A stretch of 64,000 nucleotides of DNA, taken from assembly GCA_009741485.1 (NCBI GenBank), contig CM019227.1:19005927-19069926 (forward strand), given 5' to 3'. This document shows, piece after piece, positions 12,728 through 25,640 of this stretch. The DNA is from Malurus cyaneus samueli. Its lineage: Eukaryota > Chordata > Aves > Passeriformes > Maluridae. Each line of letters starts with the position of its first letter. The first letter of the stretch is position 1. Position numbers and translations under genes: made by a program. The notes under the pieces were generated by a model. The model had not been told where the DNA came from. It saw only the letters and a program-made list of their open reading frames with translations, and made no database searches.

Positions 12728-15700
12728 TGTGTGTCCTCCCACAGGCCCAGGGTGTGCCGAGGCTGCCCGGCAGTGCCGCACAGCTCCCATGTGCTGCCCA
12801 TTATGTTCCGGAACCAGTAAAAACGGCTCCAGCGTGTGCCTGTGTGGTCTGCAGCAGTGCCCCAGCCACAGATAACCCAGGCAGAGGGAGCCCCAGGCTG
12901 GGCTTTAAATCTTCCCATCCTTTGCCAGCCACCCCCAAGTGCCCGAGCCCTGGTCCTGTGGCCAACATCTCCACTCTGCACCCGAGAGGTGCTCGGGGAG
13001 CCCAGCATCACCACAGCAGTGACGGCATTCAGATCCCTCTGTAAATCAATTGCTACACCCTGACAGCTCTATTTCTACTCTCCCATGTTATTCTTTCACT
13101 CAGTCACGGGGAGAATGACTCTGTTTTCCTTCAGCAGTTTTGGTTCTTTTTCCTCTTTTCTTTCTTCCTTTCTTTCTCAGGGAGAAGGATGGGGTCAGAG
13201 CGAATATTCATTTCCAAGGTTCCAGCTCATTGAGAACAATAAGGGCAGTAAACAGAGGGCAGCATTGCTCAGGAATGTGAAGCATTTGCCTGCGGTTTAA
13301 AATTACTAATTTTTTTTACAGGCAAGAATATATAGAGAGAGATTTGTGGAGACCTTTAAGGACAGAACAAATTCTTCTTCCCTACATCGCCCTCTCCCCA
13401 GGATCCCCCAAATCTCCCCCCTCAGTGGGTTTATTGCAAACTGGTACTAAATGTGAGAGATGATAGAAAGCTGCATGAGCCAGGGGTTCCAGGGCAGCCT
13501 CCCCTGGGGTGGGAGTGGAGAAGGGGACACGGTCACCATTCGAAGCTGCAGAAGTCCCATCTGGACCCTGAAGGTTTTGGGAATGGACACCAAACAGAAA
13601 TGCTGCTGCCTGTGCAGAAATGAAAATGTAATGTGTCTGGTGGTGGCACTGAGGAGAGGATGCCTCCCTGGGCATCACTGGTGGTGGTCTGGGCTGTGGG
13701 CACGGAGAGCTGCAGGACACACACGCCCTTCCCAGGGTGCTGCAGGGCAGAGCCAGGCTGTGCCCACACAGGGGTCACACGCTGCTGTCAGGGCTGCTGT
13801 GCCCATCAGGAGCAAGGACAGGGGACAGCAAGGCCACAGGCTGCAGGGAGGGAGCAGGGCTGTCCCGAGGTGTCCAGGACAGCCAGAGTCAGCTGCTCCT
13901 CTGCCTGGTACCCAGCAGGTTCCCAGTCCAGCTGGGACACTTCCTACCTCCAGAAGAGGAGCAGGTGCTCAGAAGAGCTGTGCTCCACCACCGCCTCCAG
14001 CTCAGAGTGGGTCCCCACCATTCCCAGTGCCATTCCATCCCTTCTCCCTCACCTCCACACAGTCCTTCCACTGCTCCTCCTGCAACAGCAGCTGCTCTGG
14101 GAAGGGATGTGTCCACTTCCCAACCTCAGGGGATCATTGCCCCTGAGAGGACCCGGCTTCAGAGCTGCTCAGCTGCCCAGAGCCACAGACAGCACCCAGA
14201 GCCATGGGACTTGGCCTGGGGCACCCGCACACATGCTCCTGCTCAGCTGCACCTATCCCATGTCTCAGTCATCCCTCCCTACCCTCAGAGGGGCAGAAGG
14301 ACCAGAAGAGTCAGTTGAGGACATTTGGGCTCACAGCTTCACTTCCGAATGAAGCGGAGGAGGGAAACATTGTTTTATTGAGAGCAATTGCTTTCATAGC
14401 TCGGCCCCAGCAGACACCAAAGCATCCTGTGTCAGGCTGATTAGCTCCAGATCCGCACACGCTGGGTGTGTGAGGATGGCTGCCTCACACTCCCCCCCTC
14501 CTGCAGCCCCCCAGCCCCAGGGCTGCCCCCTGCCAACCTTCCACCCCACATTCCCAAAGACATTCAGGCTCCACTCACAGGGAGCAGTTGCAGTTCTCCC
14601 CATCTGGATCCTCTTTGCAGATTCAGTTCCCAAACATTTTGCTGCTCATACAGAGTCTGAATTGAAATATTTGGGTCCTTTCTCTTTGCTTGCCTTTTCC
14701 TCTTTTGTGGCCACAAAACCATTCCTGTGCCTTCTGGCATGGCATCAGGGCTCACCCTGGGCTTCTCTACCCTGTGAGACATCAGGCAAAAGCCATTGCA
14801 GACCCCAAACTGGACCCTACAACAGGATCAGCCCAGGCTAAGGGATGGCTATGGAGTCCCCTGGCTGATGCAGTTTGCTTCCACAGACCTTTTACAACAG
14901 CTGAACAACTTGAAGAGGCACAAAGCATGAAGGATTGTAGCAAAAGGTCTCTAAGTCAAGTAAAAAGACATGGACATACAGCCGGGAAGACTTTTATTGT
15001 CTCTTCAGACAGACTTAGCATTCAAAGGCTCTTATCTCCTTCTTAGGGCTTTCCAGTTGGGCTCCAAGCCAACAGGTACCTCTGGTCCTTATTCTGCCTT
15101 AAATTCCATCACGGGGCCTGGAGCCCGGGGAGCAGATCGCCCGGAGAATGCAGCCAGAGCACCGTGCCTGCTGCCAGGAAGGCTCCCCTTGCCTGGGTGC
15201 TCCTCCCAGTGGCTGGGACAGCTCCCCTGCCTGACAGCCTCAGCCCACCGTGCAGCCTCAGCTGGTAGGAGAAACTGCTCTATCCACAACTTAGGAACAC
15301 ACAAAGGGACTGCAACCCATCTGGAATTAGTCTGGATCAGACCCATACCTACTAAAAGCCTGGGACCCAGTGCTCAGATGATGGAGAGAAGTCCCAAAAC
15401 CTGAAGGGCTTGTGCAAACCGCTGGGCAAATCCCATCTTTCTCCATAACAGACAGTGCATCCTCCCTGCTCCCACTGCCAACAGAGCCCCCAAACCTGCA
15501 GTGAGCCAGAGGCACCCAGCTGATGGGCTGGGAGCCACAAATGCCCCCAGAATTCCTACCCACGAGGTATGGTTAGGAACGGGGCAAGCTGCCAGAGTGA
15601 AGGAGTGGACTTACTGCAGGAGAATCCCAGGGAAAATGCTGCCTTGGCCAAAACACCCCCACAAACAAGCCAAGAGGCAGGAGCTTGTGGGGAGCTCCCA

Positions 15701-16939
15701 GCAGAAGGGAGGGCAGTGGCAGCGAGGGTGCACAACCTCCCCAATCTGGCAGGCAGACCCCTCAGCAGGGTGGCTGGCCCAGCTGCGGTGACCTGCGGTT
15801 TCAGGACAGGCTGTTCGTGCCACAGAGCTGGGTTCACTCAGTCAGAGGCATTGAATTGAATGTGCTGTTAGCACGGTTCCCTGCTGACACCAGACACTGG
15901 CTGCATGATGAAAGACCTCTGCTCCCCCAGGCCAGCACCTCATGACTTCCTTCTCCAGACCTTCCCCTGGAAAGGTCACTATACCCCACACAAGTTCCTG
16001 GGGAGGGCACAGGAGGGGTGAAGGTGGCCACTGGAACCCTGTCTCAGCCATCCCTGAAAGACTCTCCCAACACAGGGTGACTGTCCCCAGAGCATCAGGG
16101 CATTGTGGATGCAGTCACGAGTGGGATGTGTGGCCAGCAGCTGCCATGCCAGGAGTGGGGCTGGGGGTGCTTGGTGAGGTGTGTTCCAGCAGATGCCTGG
16201 TCCTGCATCCCCTGTGGCCAGGCAGGGTGGTCAGGGGATGGACAGGGACCCCTGAGAGCCACAGATGCTTGCACCCTGCCATTGTCTGCTCCCCCAGCTC
16301 TCCATTACCTGGGCTCTCTCTCATTACAGCTGTGAGCCCTGAGAATGAGCTGTTGGTGGACTGAGCTCTTCTGCAGAGCTCACATCTCCCAAGGGCCAAG
16401 AGAGCCAAAACATGTGGCCAGCACCTCTGTTTCTGCTGTGTTCAGCCTCCTTTCCCAGTCCCAGTTCTTGGCAGTAACTAGGCACCCTGGTTTTCCCCCA
16501 CCACATGTCTGCAACCTCTGCTGAAACCCAAAGGCTGCTGGGGCTGCAAGACACTCACTTAGAGGCCCAAGCAGGACTTTTTCTTTCCAAATCTTGTCCC
16601 ATGGTTGTAGCAGCAGGTCACTGTGTGGACAGGGGTGTAGGGATCCAGGTATGACTGTGGGCAGTAGGGCGGGAGGGAAGCTCCCTGTGACTGCCAGCTG
16701 AGCTCCCAGTGCCCCCAGAGAAAGGACCACAATGTCAAAAGGAAGAGCGAGCCTCAGCACCCTGTGCAGACCAAACATCTGTCTGCACACCAGCTGCAGG
16801 GACAGCCCTGGGCTGGTGAGGAGATGCTGCACTGGGAACACACAGAGAGCAGCAAAGGGAAAGGATGTGGCACGCAAAGGGTTAAAGGCATCCTTCCCAC
16901 CCAGCCTACACTGTGTGCCAGTACTCCCAGCCATGTGTT
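12728..16939. other. Non-coding stretch, no gene seen
   Basis: No recognisable gene. Two pyrimidine tracts ending in AG (about 13,140-13,181, and TTTTTTTTACAG ending near 13,321) look like 3' splice sites. The sequence after them does not open into a convincing exon, so I do not call one. An AT-rich island lies around 14,345-14,450. Confidence 0.5.
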
Positions 16940-17175
16940 TGAAATCCTTTCTGCTATCTCCTGAAAATATTTACAGTACATGCAGATAAATTAGCTGTAG
17001 CGCTTATTACGTCTCCCTGGAAATATATACAGCAGTTAAAGATGTTTGAAAAAATAGTCGAAAGCCGTCTCTTTACTATATCTGGAAGATATTTCACAGT
17101 GCAGGGAATTTGCAGGGCTGGGTGGTGGGGAAAGCACATTTATTTTCACTCGAGTAGAGAAAGTTAAAGGACCCT
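16940..17175. promoter_or_regulatory. Candidate conserved non-coding element
   Basis: An AT-rich block containing AATATTTACAGTACATGCAG, ATAAATTAGCTGTAGCGC, TTATTACG and GGAAATATATACAGCAG. It is sharply different from the GC-rich DNA on both sides. The density of homeobox- and forkhead-like words fits a developmental enhancer, which is inference only. Confidence 0.3.
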
Positions 17176-20100
17176 TCAGTGGAGTTTATTTTCATCTCTA
17201 CTTGTGACACAAGGAGCCAAGGCTGGCTTGGGGGTGAGCCAGCAGAGAGGGGCAGAGGCATGGGGCAGAGTGGGGATGGACACCAGAGTCTGGTAGCACC
17301 ACGAGCTGCCTGGCACACTTGGGCAGGGACCAGCTGCCACAGGGCTGTGCTTCTGGGGACAACAGGCGACGGGGACGCTGGGGACACCAGCACCAGGGAC
17401 ACATGGAGGTTCAGTGGATAGGACACCTCTGGTCCTCCAGGCTGCCTGGCCCAGAGTGGAGGACTCTCCTCCCTCCAGGGGGACCTCAGCTACACTCACA
17501 TCTCACAGCCTTTCTTCCACAAAAGACGTGCCTATCCCCCTGCCCCAAGCAGACATTTCTGAGGGCTCTGAAATTTTCTGGAGCCTCCATGGTGCCACCA
17601 GAAGAGCAAGGTCCTCCACATACACATCTCAGCTAAACCAGCCTGAGAGCCTGCTCCCATTCCCAGTGCCAGCCCAAGACAAGCAACTCTGCCAGGAAAA
17701 GGTGATGGGGGCATCATCACACCCCGTGGTTGTTTTGTGGGTTCTTCTCTGAAGGAGGAAAGTGATAACTGCAAGTATCTGCATGCACAACTTTCCTAAA
17801 AGCTTCCAGGTGAAAAACAAGGAGGCCTTTAAATTCACAGCAGAGGCATCAGCTGTCACATTTGCCCTCACAGGCCTCAAGGCTGACTCTCCTCATACAT
17901 TCCTTCCAAAAACTCCCAGACCTTCACGCTGGAGTGAAAGAGCTGTGTTAGAACACGACTCCTCCATATCAGCTCCTGTAGATGATGTTGTCGTGTCCAG
18001 TGAAAACTCACTGATGGAATCCTTCTCCTCCTGTCTTTTCAGGCTTCTCCCTTGGCTGAGGTTTCCCATGGTGAAGACACCTGCCAGTTCAGAGTCAAAG
18101 ACCAAGGTCCTCAAAGGCACTGGTTGACTGGCGTCACTGACCCAACACAGGATGACAATGACTTGTGGGCCACTGACACAGAGATCTGGAATCGAGCTGC
18201 TGCCCCTGACGTAAAAGTCTTTGAGAAGCCATTTGCTAATTCCCCTGAGTCACCCGCTCCCTCTGGCTGTTTTGAAATTCATATCTAATGAGTGGTTTGG
18301 GTGAAGGAATTCTGCAAAGATGCAAACAATTCCTTTGCCAAAATAAATGGAGCCAGAGCCGTGCTTATAAACATATAAATCATTTCTAGTTTTTAGCTGC
18401 AAACAATATACTTGTTCCTTGGTACAGATTTGGGGGAGAGCAGGAGGAACAGGGTGGGGAGAAAGCTGAAGTTCCCCACCAAAGGCAGCCTATGCCTCCC
18501 TCAAGCAGCATATGGGGCACCAGCCACCGTCCAGAAAACCTCTTGGTTACAGGAACTCCAGAAAGTCTCCAGGAGGAAGGAAAATTGGGGTACCAGCTTT
18601 TTGGTTATTGGCTCCTCAAACAATAATCTGCAGCAAATTAACTCAACCAAGTCCTAATTTTCTCTCCAAGTGAGGGATGACATGTCCTGGGCCAGGCAGG
18701 GAGGAGAAACATCCTTGGGGCTGCAGGACATTGCCCAGGGGACAATGTGACCACACTGCACAGGGCTGTCTAAATGTGCCTGCTTCTACTCTGCTTCATG
18801 CAGGATTGCTACAGGACAGGAGAAAAATTGTGTAAATCACCCAAAACACTGTCAAACATAGTGTGGCCCTGGCATGGCACACAGAGGATGAAGCTCATTG
18901 GGCTGCAGTTCCCTCTGCCATTCCTCTGACCCCTGCGACACTGGTGGGGACACGGGTGGCCCTCAGCTTTGCTATTTGCCCAGGGACTGGGAAGTGGTAG
19001 ACCTGTGCCCTGTGATGGCAGCTGCTCCCACAGAAGAGATTTGTACCGAGTTCAATGCTAACCACATTTTTTTCCCAAATAAAGTTTTCCAGTGTGGTCA
19101 AATTTGAGCATATTCCAGGGACACAAGACGAAACTCAGCCTCTCTTCCTCTCTACTTGCCAAATTGCTTCCAAGACAGAATTTTAAAACAAAATAAGAAC
19201 AAATCCTTTATTTTTCCCTTTATCCCCATTCTTGGAAACAGCCATGGTGTCCAGCTGAAATTTTCCCCAAAAATTTAACTGGAGGTTGCAATCCACCCTG
19301 CACAAAATTGCCACCCACTCTGGGATGGTTTGGTGAAGTTGGCAGCAGCTGCAGACAGGCTTTTCCAGCAGCAAGCACTGAACATTCTGAAAAGTCAGGG
19401 GCACCTCCAGCTCCCCACACCGAGCACATGGAGCCCATCTGCAGCACACTCGGAGAGCAGACACTTCACTGACAGCACACCGAGGATGTGCCTCACGTTT
19501 CCCCGGGCTCTTTCCCCTGTTTTTTTCCCAAGCCTGCGGAAGCCAGGCAGATCTCCAAAGCCGTTCCTCACTTTCACAGCAGATAAGCTAATTGTCGGAT
19601 GTGCCCTTTGAGATAAGCAGAGCCGGGGTTTATGAGGGAACATGTGTTCTTGGGAAAGCTGTCACCCAGCTGCAGTGCAGGGGATAACCCAGGGTAGGGC
19701 AGGCTCTGTCCCCAGGGGATCAGGGTGTTCCTCAGCCATGGGCTCTCAGGGGCAGCTGCCTTGGAACACAGTGATGTGTTTTTTGGGGGCTCCTCACCTG
19801 CTTCCCTGCTCCATCGCTGTTGAGCAGGGAAACTCAGCAGTGCAGTGCAGTACCAAGTGCTCACAGACAGACACCTGGCTCTTCAGTTGCTTCGCAATTC
19901 AGTCAAATTGTTATTGAAAATGTTATTGAAAATCTTAATAATGTTATTGAAAACCACCAAAAAAATCACAGTGAGGTTGGGCCAGGCTGATGGTGATAGG
20001 GAGGATTCCCTGGCAGTGCTGGTGAGGCCTGTCGGGGACAGGAATGGAAACAGGAGGGTATCTTCTCCCAGAGATACCCATGGGACTCCACCACTCTGGC

Positions 20101-20761
20101 ACTGGTATGGCACTGGTCAGCACTGGTCAACACTGGGGGAAGCCAAGGCACTGGAGCTGAGGGCTCAGCCCAGACAGAGCTGAGAAATGGGAAGCTGCTG
20201 GTGACCCTGCAGACACTGGGCTCCTCTCCTCTTGTGAAAAATCTCCAGAGGGGGTCTGCCACCCCAGCACAGCCTCCAGACTAAGTCTAGGGGCAGATTT
20301 ACCAAATTTTGCAGAAATATTGAGATGGGGACCCGTTAGAGTTCCTTTAACCTGTCCCAGACTGCCTTAGAGTGGCCACGTCCCCCAGCTCTCAGCTGAT
20401 GGGGATAGCAGAAGCTGCCATGGCACAGCGAGGCTCAGCCCTCTCTGCCAGCCTTGCTGTGCTGGAAGCCTGTGCTGCCCGAGGGCTTTGCACCAGAATC
20501 TCCCCTACACAGTCCCCCCTGTCACGGGGAGAAAGCTGCCACACTCCTTCAGGGCTACAGCCACACGCCAGGCGGGAAAGGTGCCAGGGTGTTGTGAGCC
20601 AGCGAGTCGCCAGTCCCAGAGAGGATGCTCGGAGGGTGTGTGAGAGGGCTGTGGGAGGACATCTGCTCCTCTGCCTCTCAGGGAGACTGGCAATGACCAC
20701 CTGCCTGGCCCCTGCTTGGACACCAGCTCTGCTGCCCTGACCAGCAGCTCCCGGCCTGATT
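17176..20761. other. Non-coding stretch with two AT-rich islands
   Basis: No gene recognised. AT-rich islands at about 18,205-18,420 (ATGCAAACAATTCC, AATAAATGG, CATATAAATCATTTC) and 19,560-19,640 (two GATAAGC words about 30 bases apart) have the texture of regulatory elements. The rest is ordinary GC-rich DNA. Confidence 0.45.
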
Positions 20762-21020
20762 GTGAGGGAGTCACTGGGAATGGTCCAACCAGCTGGTGGC
20801 TTCCAGCACTGGGGATGTTCTGATCTTCAGTCCTGTCTGGCTCCTAGCACTGGGAATGGTCCACCCAGGCCAGCTCTCAGCACTGGGAATGCTCCATCTC
20901 CTCTAGTTCACAGCACTGGGGATGCTCTGGTCAGTCCAGCTCCCAATGCCAGGGATGCTCTTTGCAGTCCAGAACTGGACACAAGGGATGCTCCACCCAG
21001 CCCAACTCCCAGTGCTGCTG
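20762..21020 (+). repeat. Degenerate 33-bp tandem repeat
   Basis: About six copies of a ~33-base unit built on CAGCACTGGGAATGCTCC, decayed to varying degrees (CACTGGGGATGCTC, TGCCAGGGATGCTC, ACACAAGGGATGCTCC). Because 33 is a multiple of three, an open frame through it shows an 11-residue repeat. No known protein matches, and the repeat explains the frame. Confidence 0.8.
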
Positions 21021-24000
21021 CCCACAGCTGCACCTGCAGGAGCTGACAGCAAAGGCCCCCACACTCTGTGATCCCACTGTGCCCTCCCCTCCCCGCAGCC
21101 ATGACCAGGCCGTGCTCCCTCTCCCCTGCAAGCAGGCCAGCCACCCTCTCTCCATTGTCCTTGTCATCCCTCCCTCGAGCAGCCATCACTCACCGGGATT
21201 TGATTACAGCCACAAAGGAGCCTTGGAGGAGCCACGGGAAGCTGGAGGGAAGCAGGCAGATGATGAAAGAGCTGTCAAATGGAATTAAACAGTAACCGTC
21301 TCCTCCACTGCTGGGCAGCGGGAAGGGGGACAGATTGCCCAGGATTGTAATGCAGGAGCCCTCCTGCTGCTGGAGCCTGCCAGCCCCAGCCCCCATGGGC
21401 TGTGGCTGCCGTGCCCGCCAGCAGGCAGTGGCACAGCGGAACTGTAGGGGAAGGGGCCCTGGTGGGCAGTGACAGGGGACAATGCCCCGCAGAGAGCACC
21501 CACACCCACAGCGACACCCCGAAACTCTGGGGCAGACCCACCTCTGTGTCCTCTCATGGGTTGAGGATGCCCTGGGCACTGAGAGCCTCCAGGGTTTTGG
21601 ATGGAGGGTCTGCCCAGCCTCAGCCTGCAGCTGGTGATGTCTTCCTGACTCCACCAGCACGGCTCTGGCCTCTTCTGCTAGTCCCTAAGGGCAGACAGTC
21701 TCACAGGTGACACCTCACTTGCAGTGTCCTTGCCAGCCCTTGCATAGAAATTCCCTTTTTCCTGGCCTGGCCTTCAGGCAGAGGATCCCAGAAGTGGGGA
21801 AGGGGTAGGCAGATGCTTTGTCAGCACAGGGACATACCAGGCTGCCCAGGGACTTGCTGCAGCTCCCCAGTGCTGTGGGTGATACTCATTCCTCCACGCA
21901 GAGCCCTGGGGGCACTGGGGACTCTGCCCATCCACATATTCTCCTGCCAAGCCCAAGCACCACAGCAAGCAGCTCATGGGCTGGGACCAACTCTGGAGCT
22001 GTCCTGTGCATGGCATGGACTTCTCCTTTCCCAGAGCGCACAGCGTCAGTATCTCAGCATTTGGTTGATGAAACCCAGGGGTGCTGGCAGCTCTCCTGGA
22101 ACGCTGAGCCACACTGCCACTTGAGTCCTGCTGCTCCAGCCCCTCCATTCTCTACCTCCTTCAGCCCTGGGACCAAGTGGCACCTTAGGGTGTTGGGAGC
22201 CCAGGGATGATGCTGATGTCCAAGATCCCAAAAACCACCCATCCTGGACCTACAGAGCAGCACTTCTGGGGCTGTCGCAGCATGGGAACAGGCCAGAGGT
22301 CCAGCAACCCCATCGCCATCAAAACCGGGGCTTCCTTGGCCTGGACAGGCCTTCTTCCTTCCTTCTCCTTCTTCCTTCTGCATCTCCCAATGTCTGCGTG
22401 CATCCCATGTCCCAGGGCTGCTTTCCATCCCCGGTGGGTGATACAGCAGGGCACAGCTTTTCCCCTCTGCACAGAGCCTGTTCCGGGTGTGCTGGGCTGG
22501 CCACTGCAGGGCTGTCTCCCCACAGGGGAGGGACAGGCGGTGGGGGACAGGGGGTGATCCTTGCCTTTGCAAGCCTCCAGACAGCAAAGCCCTTGGGATT
22601 GCCCATCACCCTGCGGTCTCCACAGCCCAGCTCATGCAGGAACCCCAGCCGGGCACTCCAAGGCAGACCCCTCCAGCCCCCTCCCGCCTCCCCCGAGCAC
22701 CAAGTCCTCACCACCCACTCTGCCAGCAGCAGCTCCAGTTTCTCACAGCACCCTCTTTTCTGAGCCATTCGTCACGGGCCCCAGCACAAAAGCCAGGGAG
22801 AGAAAAAGACAAGGAGTAGGAAAAGGAAGGAAGATTTTAAAAAAGAAAAATTAGAGAAAGGGAGCAAGAGGGAAAGAAAGAGGGAAGACAAGGCGTGAAA
22901 AGAGCCAGGTCTGTCGCCGAGAGGGGAGGAGGGGAAATTATGAAATAAATGAAGCACCTCAGCAGTTCAGGGGACACTGGAAGACAGCCCGACCGCGGCT
23001 GAATTTTAAATGCCTGCCGCACAATCGGTCCCATTTTGCAAAGAGAGGAAGCTGTGTCCAAAGACCCTCATGCTTATTCATAAGGAGCCTCACTGGCCCC
23101 TCCCACCCTATTGTCTGGGGGTATTTATTTGGGGGCATCTGTCTGGCCCGATGAATGGCAGAGGGGTAATAAATGGGCTGGTGAGGCCGGGGAGGGGAAC
23201 CGGCTCAGGCGAGCCGGGCGGTGGTCTCCCAACCCCCTAGCACTCCTCCTCTCAGCCCCCCGGCACATGGAGGGTGCTGCTGTCCGCCGCTGTCCCCAGC
23301 TCCCAGGGACAGCAGGCAGAGCTGCCCACACACCCACAGCCGCGCAGGGGTGGCGGGCCTGCAGGGGCTAAGCTGGGCGGTGCTGGAGCCATGGGCTGTG
23401 CGGGCCAGAGCAGTGGCAGGTGGCCGTCCCCAGGGTGCCAGCAGCAAGGGCACAGAGCATGGGGTACCACCGAGAGTGGCTGTGGGTGTGGGGCTCTCAG
23501 GGAGCTTGCCTTGCCTGGCTGGGGACAGCGACAGGCAGTGCCACATGCGCCAGGAAGGACAAGCGGCCCCAGGGAAGGGCGGGTGTGGCTCACGGAAAGG
23601 AGCTTGTGGTTCACCCGCACAGGAGGGCAGGGGGCTCAGTGGGGACACTGAGGAGACCTGCATCCCATGTGAGCAGCACCAGGCTACCGTCTCCCACCTC
23701 TCCTGGTGGCAAGGAGCAGCTTCCTTAGCTGGAAACTCATCTGCCCATGGTGGGACACATTTTTTATGGGGAGCAAGTAGGTGCTCGGCATCCAAACTCA
23801 TTTTGGCCATGTCAAGGGGCTCAGGCTCTTCAAAGCCCAGAAACAAGCCCTGGGATGTCCTGAGGAAGTGGGGGCTCACAGGGCACAGAGGGTGCTGCCA
23901 GCCTGGCTCTGTGGGCAGCACATCACATTAGAGGAGCCCAGCAGCTCTCCTGCCAGTGGGGCTGCTGAATTGAGGGGTCAGGGTGCCTGAGCTAGTGCAG

Positions 24001-25499
24001 GCAGCTTGGCTTCATCCATCCCAGCCTTTCCTTCCCTGCTGTGCTGAGGGAGCTGTGTCCATTCTGACCCTCACCCATGTGGGAGGCAGGAGTGACACTA
24101 ATTTGCAAAGTCATTACAAGATCACCCATCTGGAAGCTGGAGCTCATCAAATTTGGCCTTGAAATAGAAGCTACAGCCTGGCAGCTGCCAAGGAAAGGAG
24201 CAAGGAAAGGAGGCGGCTCTTGATTGCACAAGAGACACTGCACACTGTCACAAAGATTCTGGCAGAAGTAACATGATGCCAAGAGCAGACCAGGGCTGCT
24301 CAATGGCCACTTCCACCTCAACAGCAAGAGCCCACATGGATTCTTCTGCCCAGGCACCTGAGGACTGGCCGGGCAGGGACAGTCAGCCTGGCTGGCAGCT
24401 CAGGGAGCAGATGGTGCCATTGGCAGGGGAGCACAGACCCCTCCCCACTTGGGCCAGGAGCCAGGGCCATGGTGCTTCCCCTCACCAGCACCCACGGGCT
24501 CTGCTGGGACAAGTAGGCAGCCAGGAATAGGCTCCCACAGTCACCATGCCCCTCAAAACACAGGTGTCCTCAGTCCCAGTGGAAGCCAGCCTCGCATGGG
24601 CCACGCGTGTGCCTCGCTTGCTGCAGGTGGGATGAAGACAGCCGTGCTGTCTCTGTCCCAGCCACTGGCACAGGCTGGCTCAGCCGTGCTAAGCTCTACC
24701 CAGGGATGTGTTATTGGGGGGATATTAAGTCATGGGCATAGGAGTTACCTTGCAACTATGTTTGCCCAGGCAGAGCTGCCAGCTGCACTTCCCTGAGCTC
24801 TCCCATTGCCAAACCTTGGCAGAAAGGCCCCCCTGCAGTCACAGCTGGCAGTCACCAGGTCACTTTGGATCCTGCCTCTTCCCCCAATCCCACATCCCAG
24901 CCCCTGTGCCAGCTTGGATCCCACCTGAGACAGTCTCCAGCAAGTTTTGGGGCTATTCATGCTCCACACAACTCCATCTGGCCTAAAGCCCTCTGGGACA
25001 ACCACACCAGGGAGCAGATCTCCATGAGGCCAGGTGAGGGATGTCCCACCAGCCTCTTGGGACAGCTCTAGAGACAGATCAGCCAATGATGTTGCTGAGG
25101 ATCCTACTTCCACTAATTTCATTAAACACTTGTAACCTCCATCCCAGGACTCTGCTCCTAGACCTTCACCTCCTGTTTGGGTGTTGCCACCCACCCTGAG
25201 AGGAGGAGCTAGTGAGGAAACAAATAGATGAGAGAACCAGCCCTTTTCTTCAGCCAAGAAAAATCAAACACCTCTCGAGCCAAAGCAGGAATGGGGAAGC
25301 GATGTGATGAGCTGGAAGCCTCCAAAACCACTGTGGCACTCACATGTCGCAGGAGAAAAGACAGTGAAAATTACCATGGATGAGAGAAGATGGTGACCAG
25401 ATAGGCTCCTCACTATCTCACCCACCAGCCAGCCCGCATTCCTATGCCTCTGGCAGAGTGTTTTCCAAGCACTCTGTGTTTTGCAGACCTCACTCCCCA
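21021..25499. other. Non-coding stretch, no gene seen
   Basis: No gene recognised. It contains a long purine tract (listed separately) followed by a mixed AT-rich segment at about 22,930-23,190 with TATTTATTTGGGG, TAATAAATGG and TTATTCATAAGG words that might be regulatory. Confidence 0.45.
22790..22905 (+). repeat. Purine-rich tract
   Basis: About 115 bases of almost uninterrupted A/G (GAAAAAGACAAGG, GGAAAAGGAAGGAAG, GGGAAAGAAAGAGGGAAG). Such polypurine strands can form triplex DNA. No repeat period is obvious. Confidence 0.7.
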
Positions 25500-25640
25500 C
25501 TAATGAGATGCTTCCTAGGTTGTAATTCGGACAAGTTGGCTTTGGTTGCGAGAAACCAGAGGGAAAATCCTCCCAGTCCTTCCGGCTTCTGTAACTGGAT
25601 GCAAATTATTCTGTAAATATCTGCAGCCAAACACCCCTGC
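25500..25640. promoter_or_regulatory. Candidate conserved element with octamer motif
   Basis: The block holds a POU octamer (ATGCAAAT, in GGATGCAAATTATTC) and AT-rich words (CTGTAAATATCTGCAG). It differs from flanking GC-rich DNA. Enhancer function is inference from composition and one motif. Confidence 0.25.

Noticed and set aside
13120..13330. Exon suggested by two pyrimidine tracts ending in AG
   Set aside because: No open frame with a matching donor or recognisable product follows either site.
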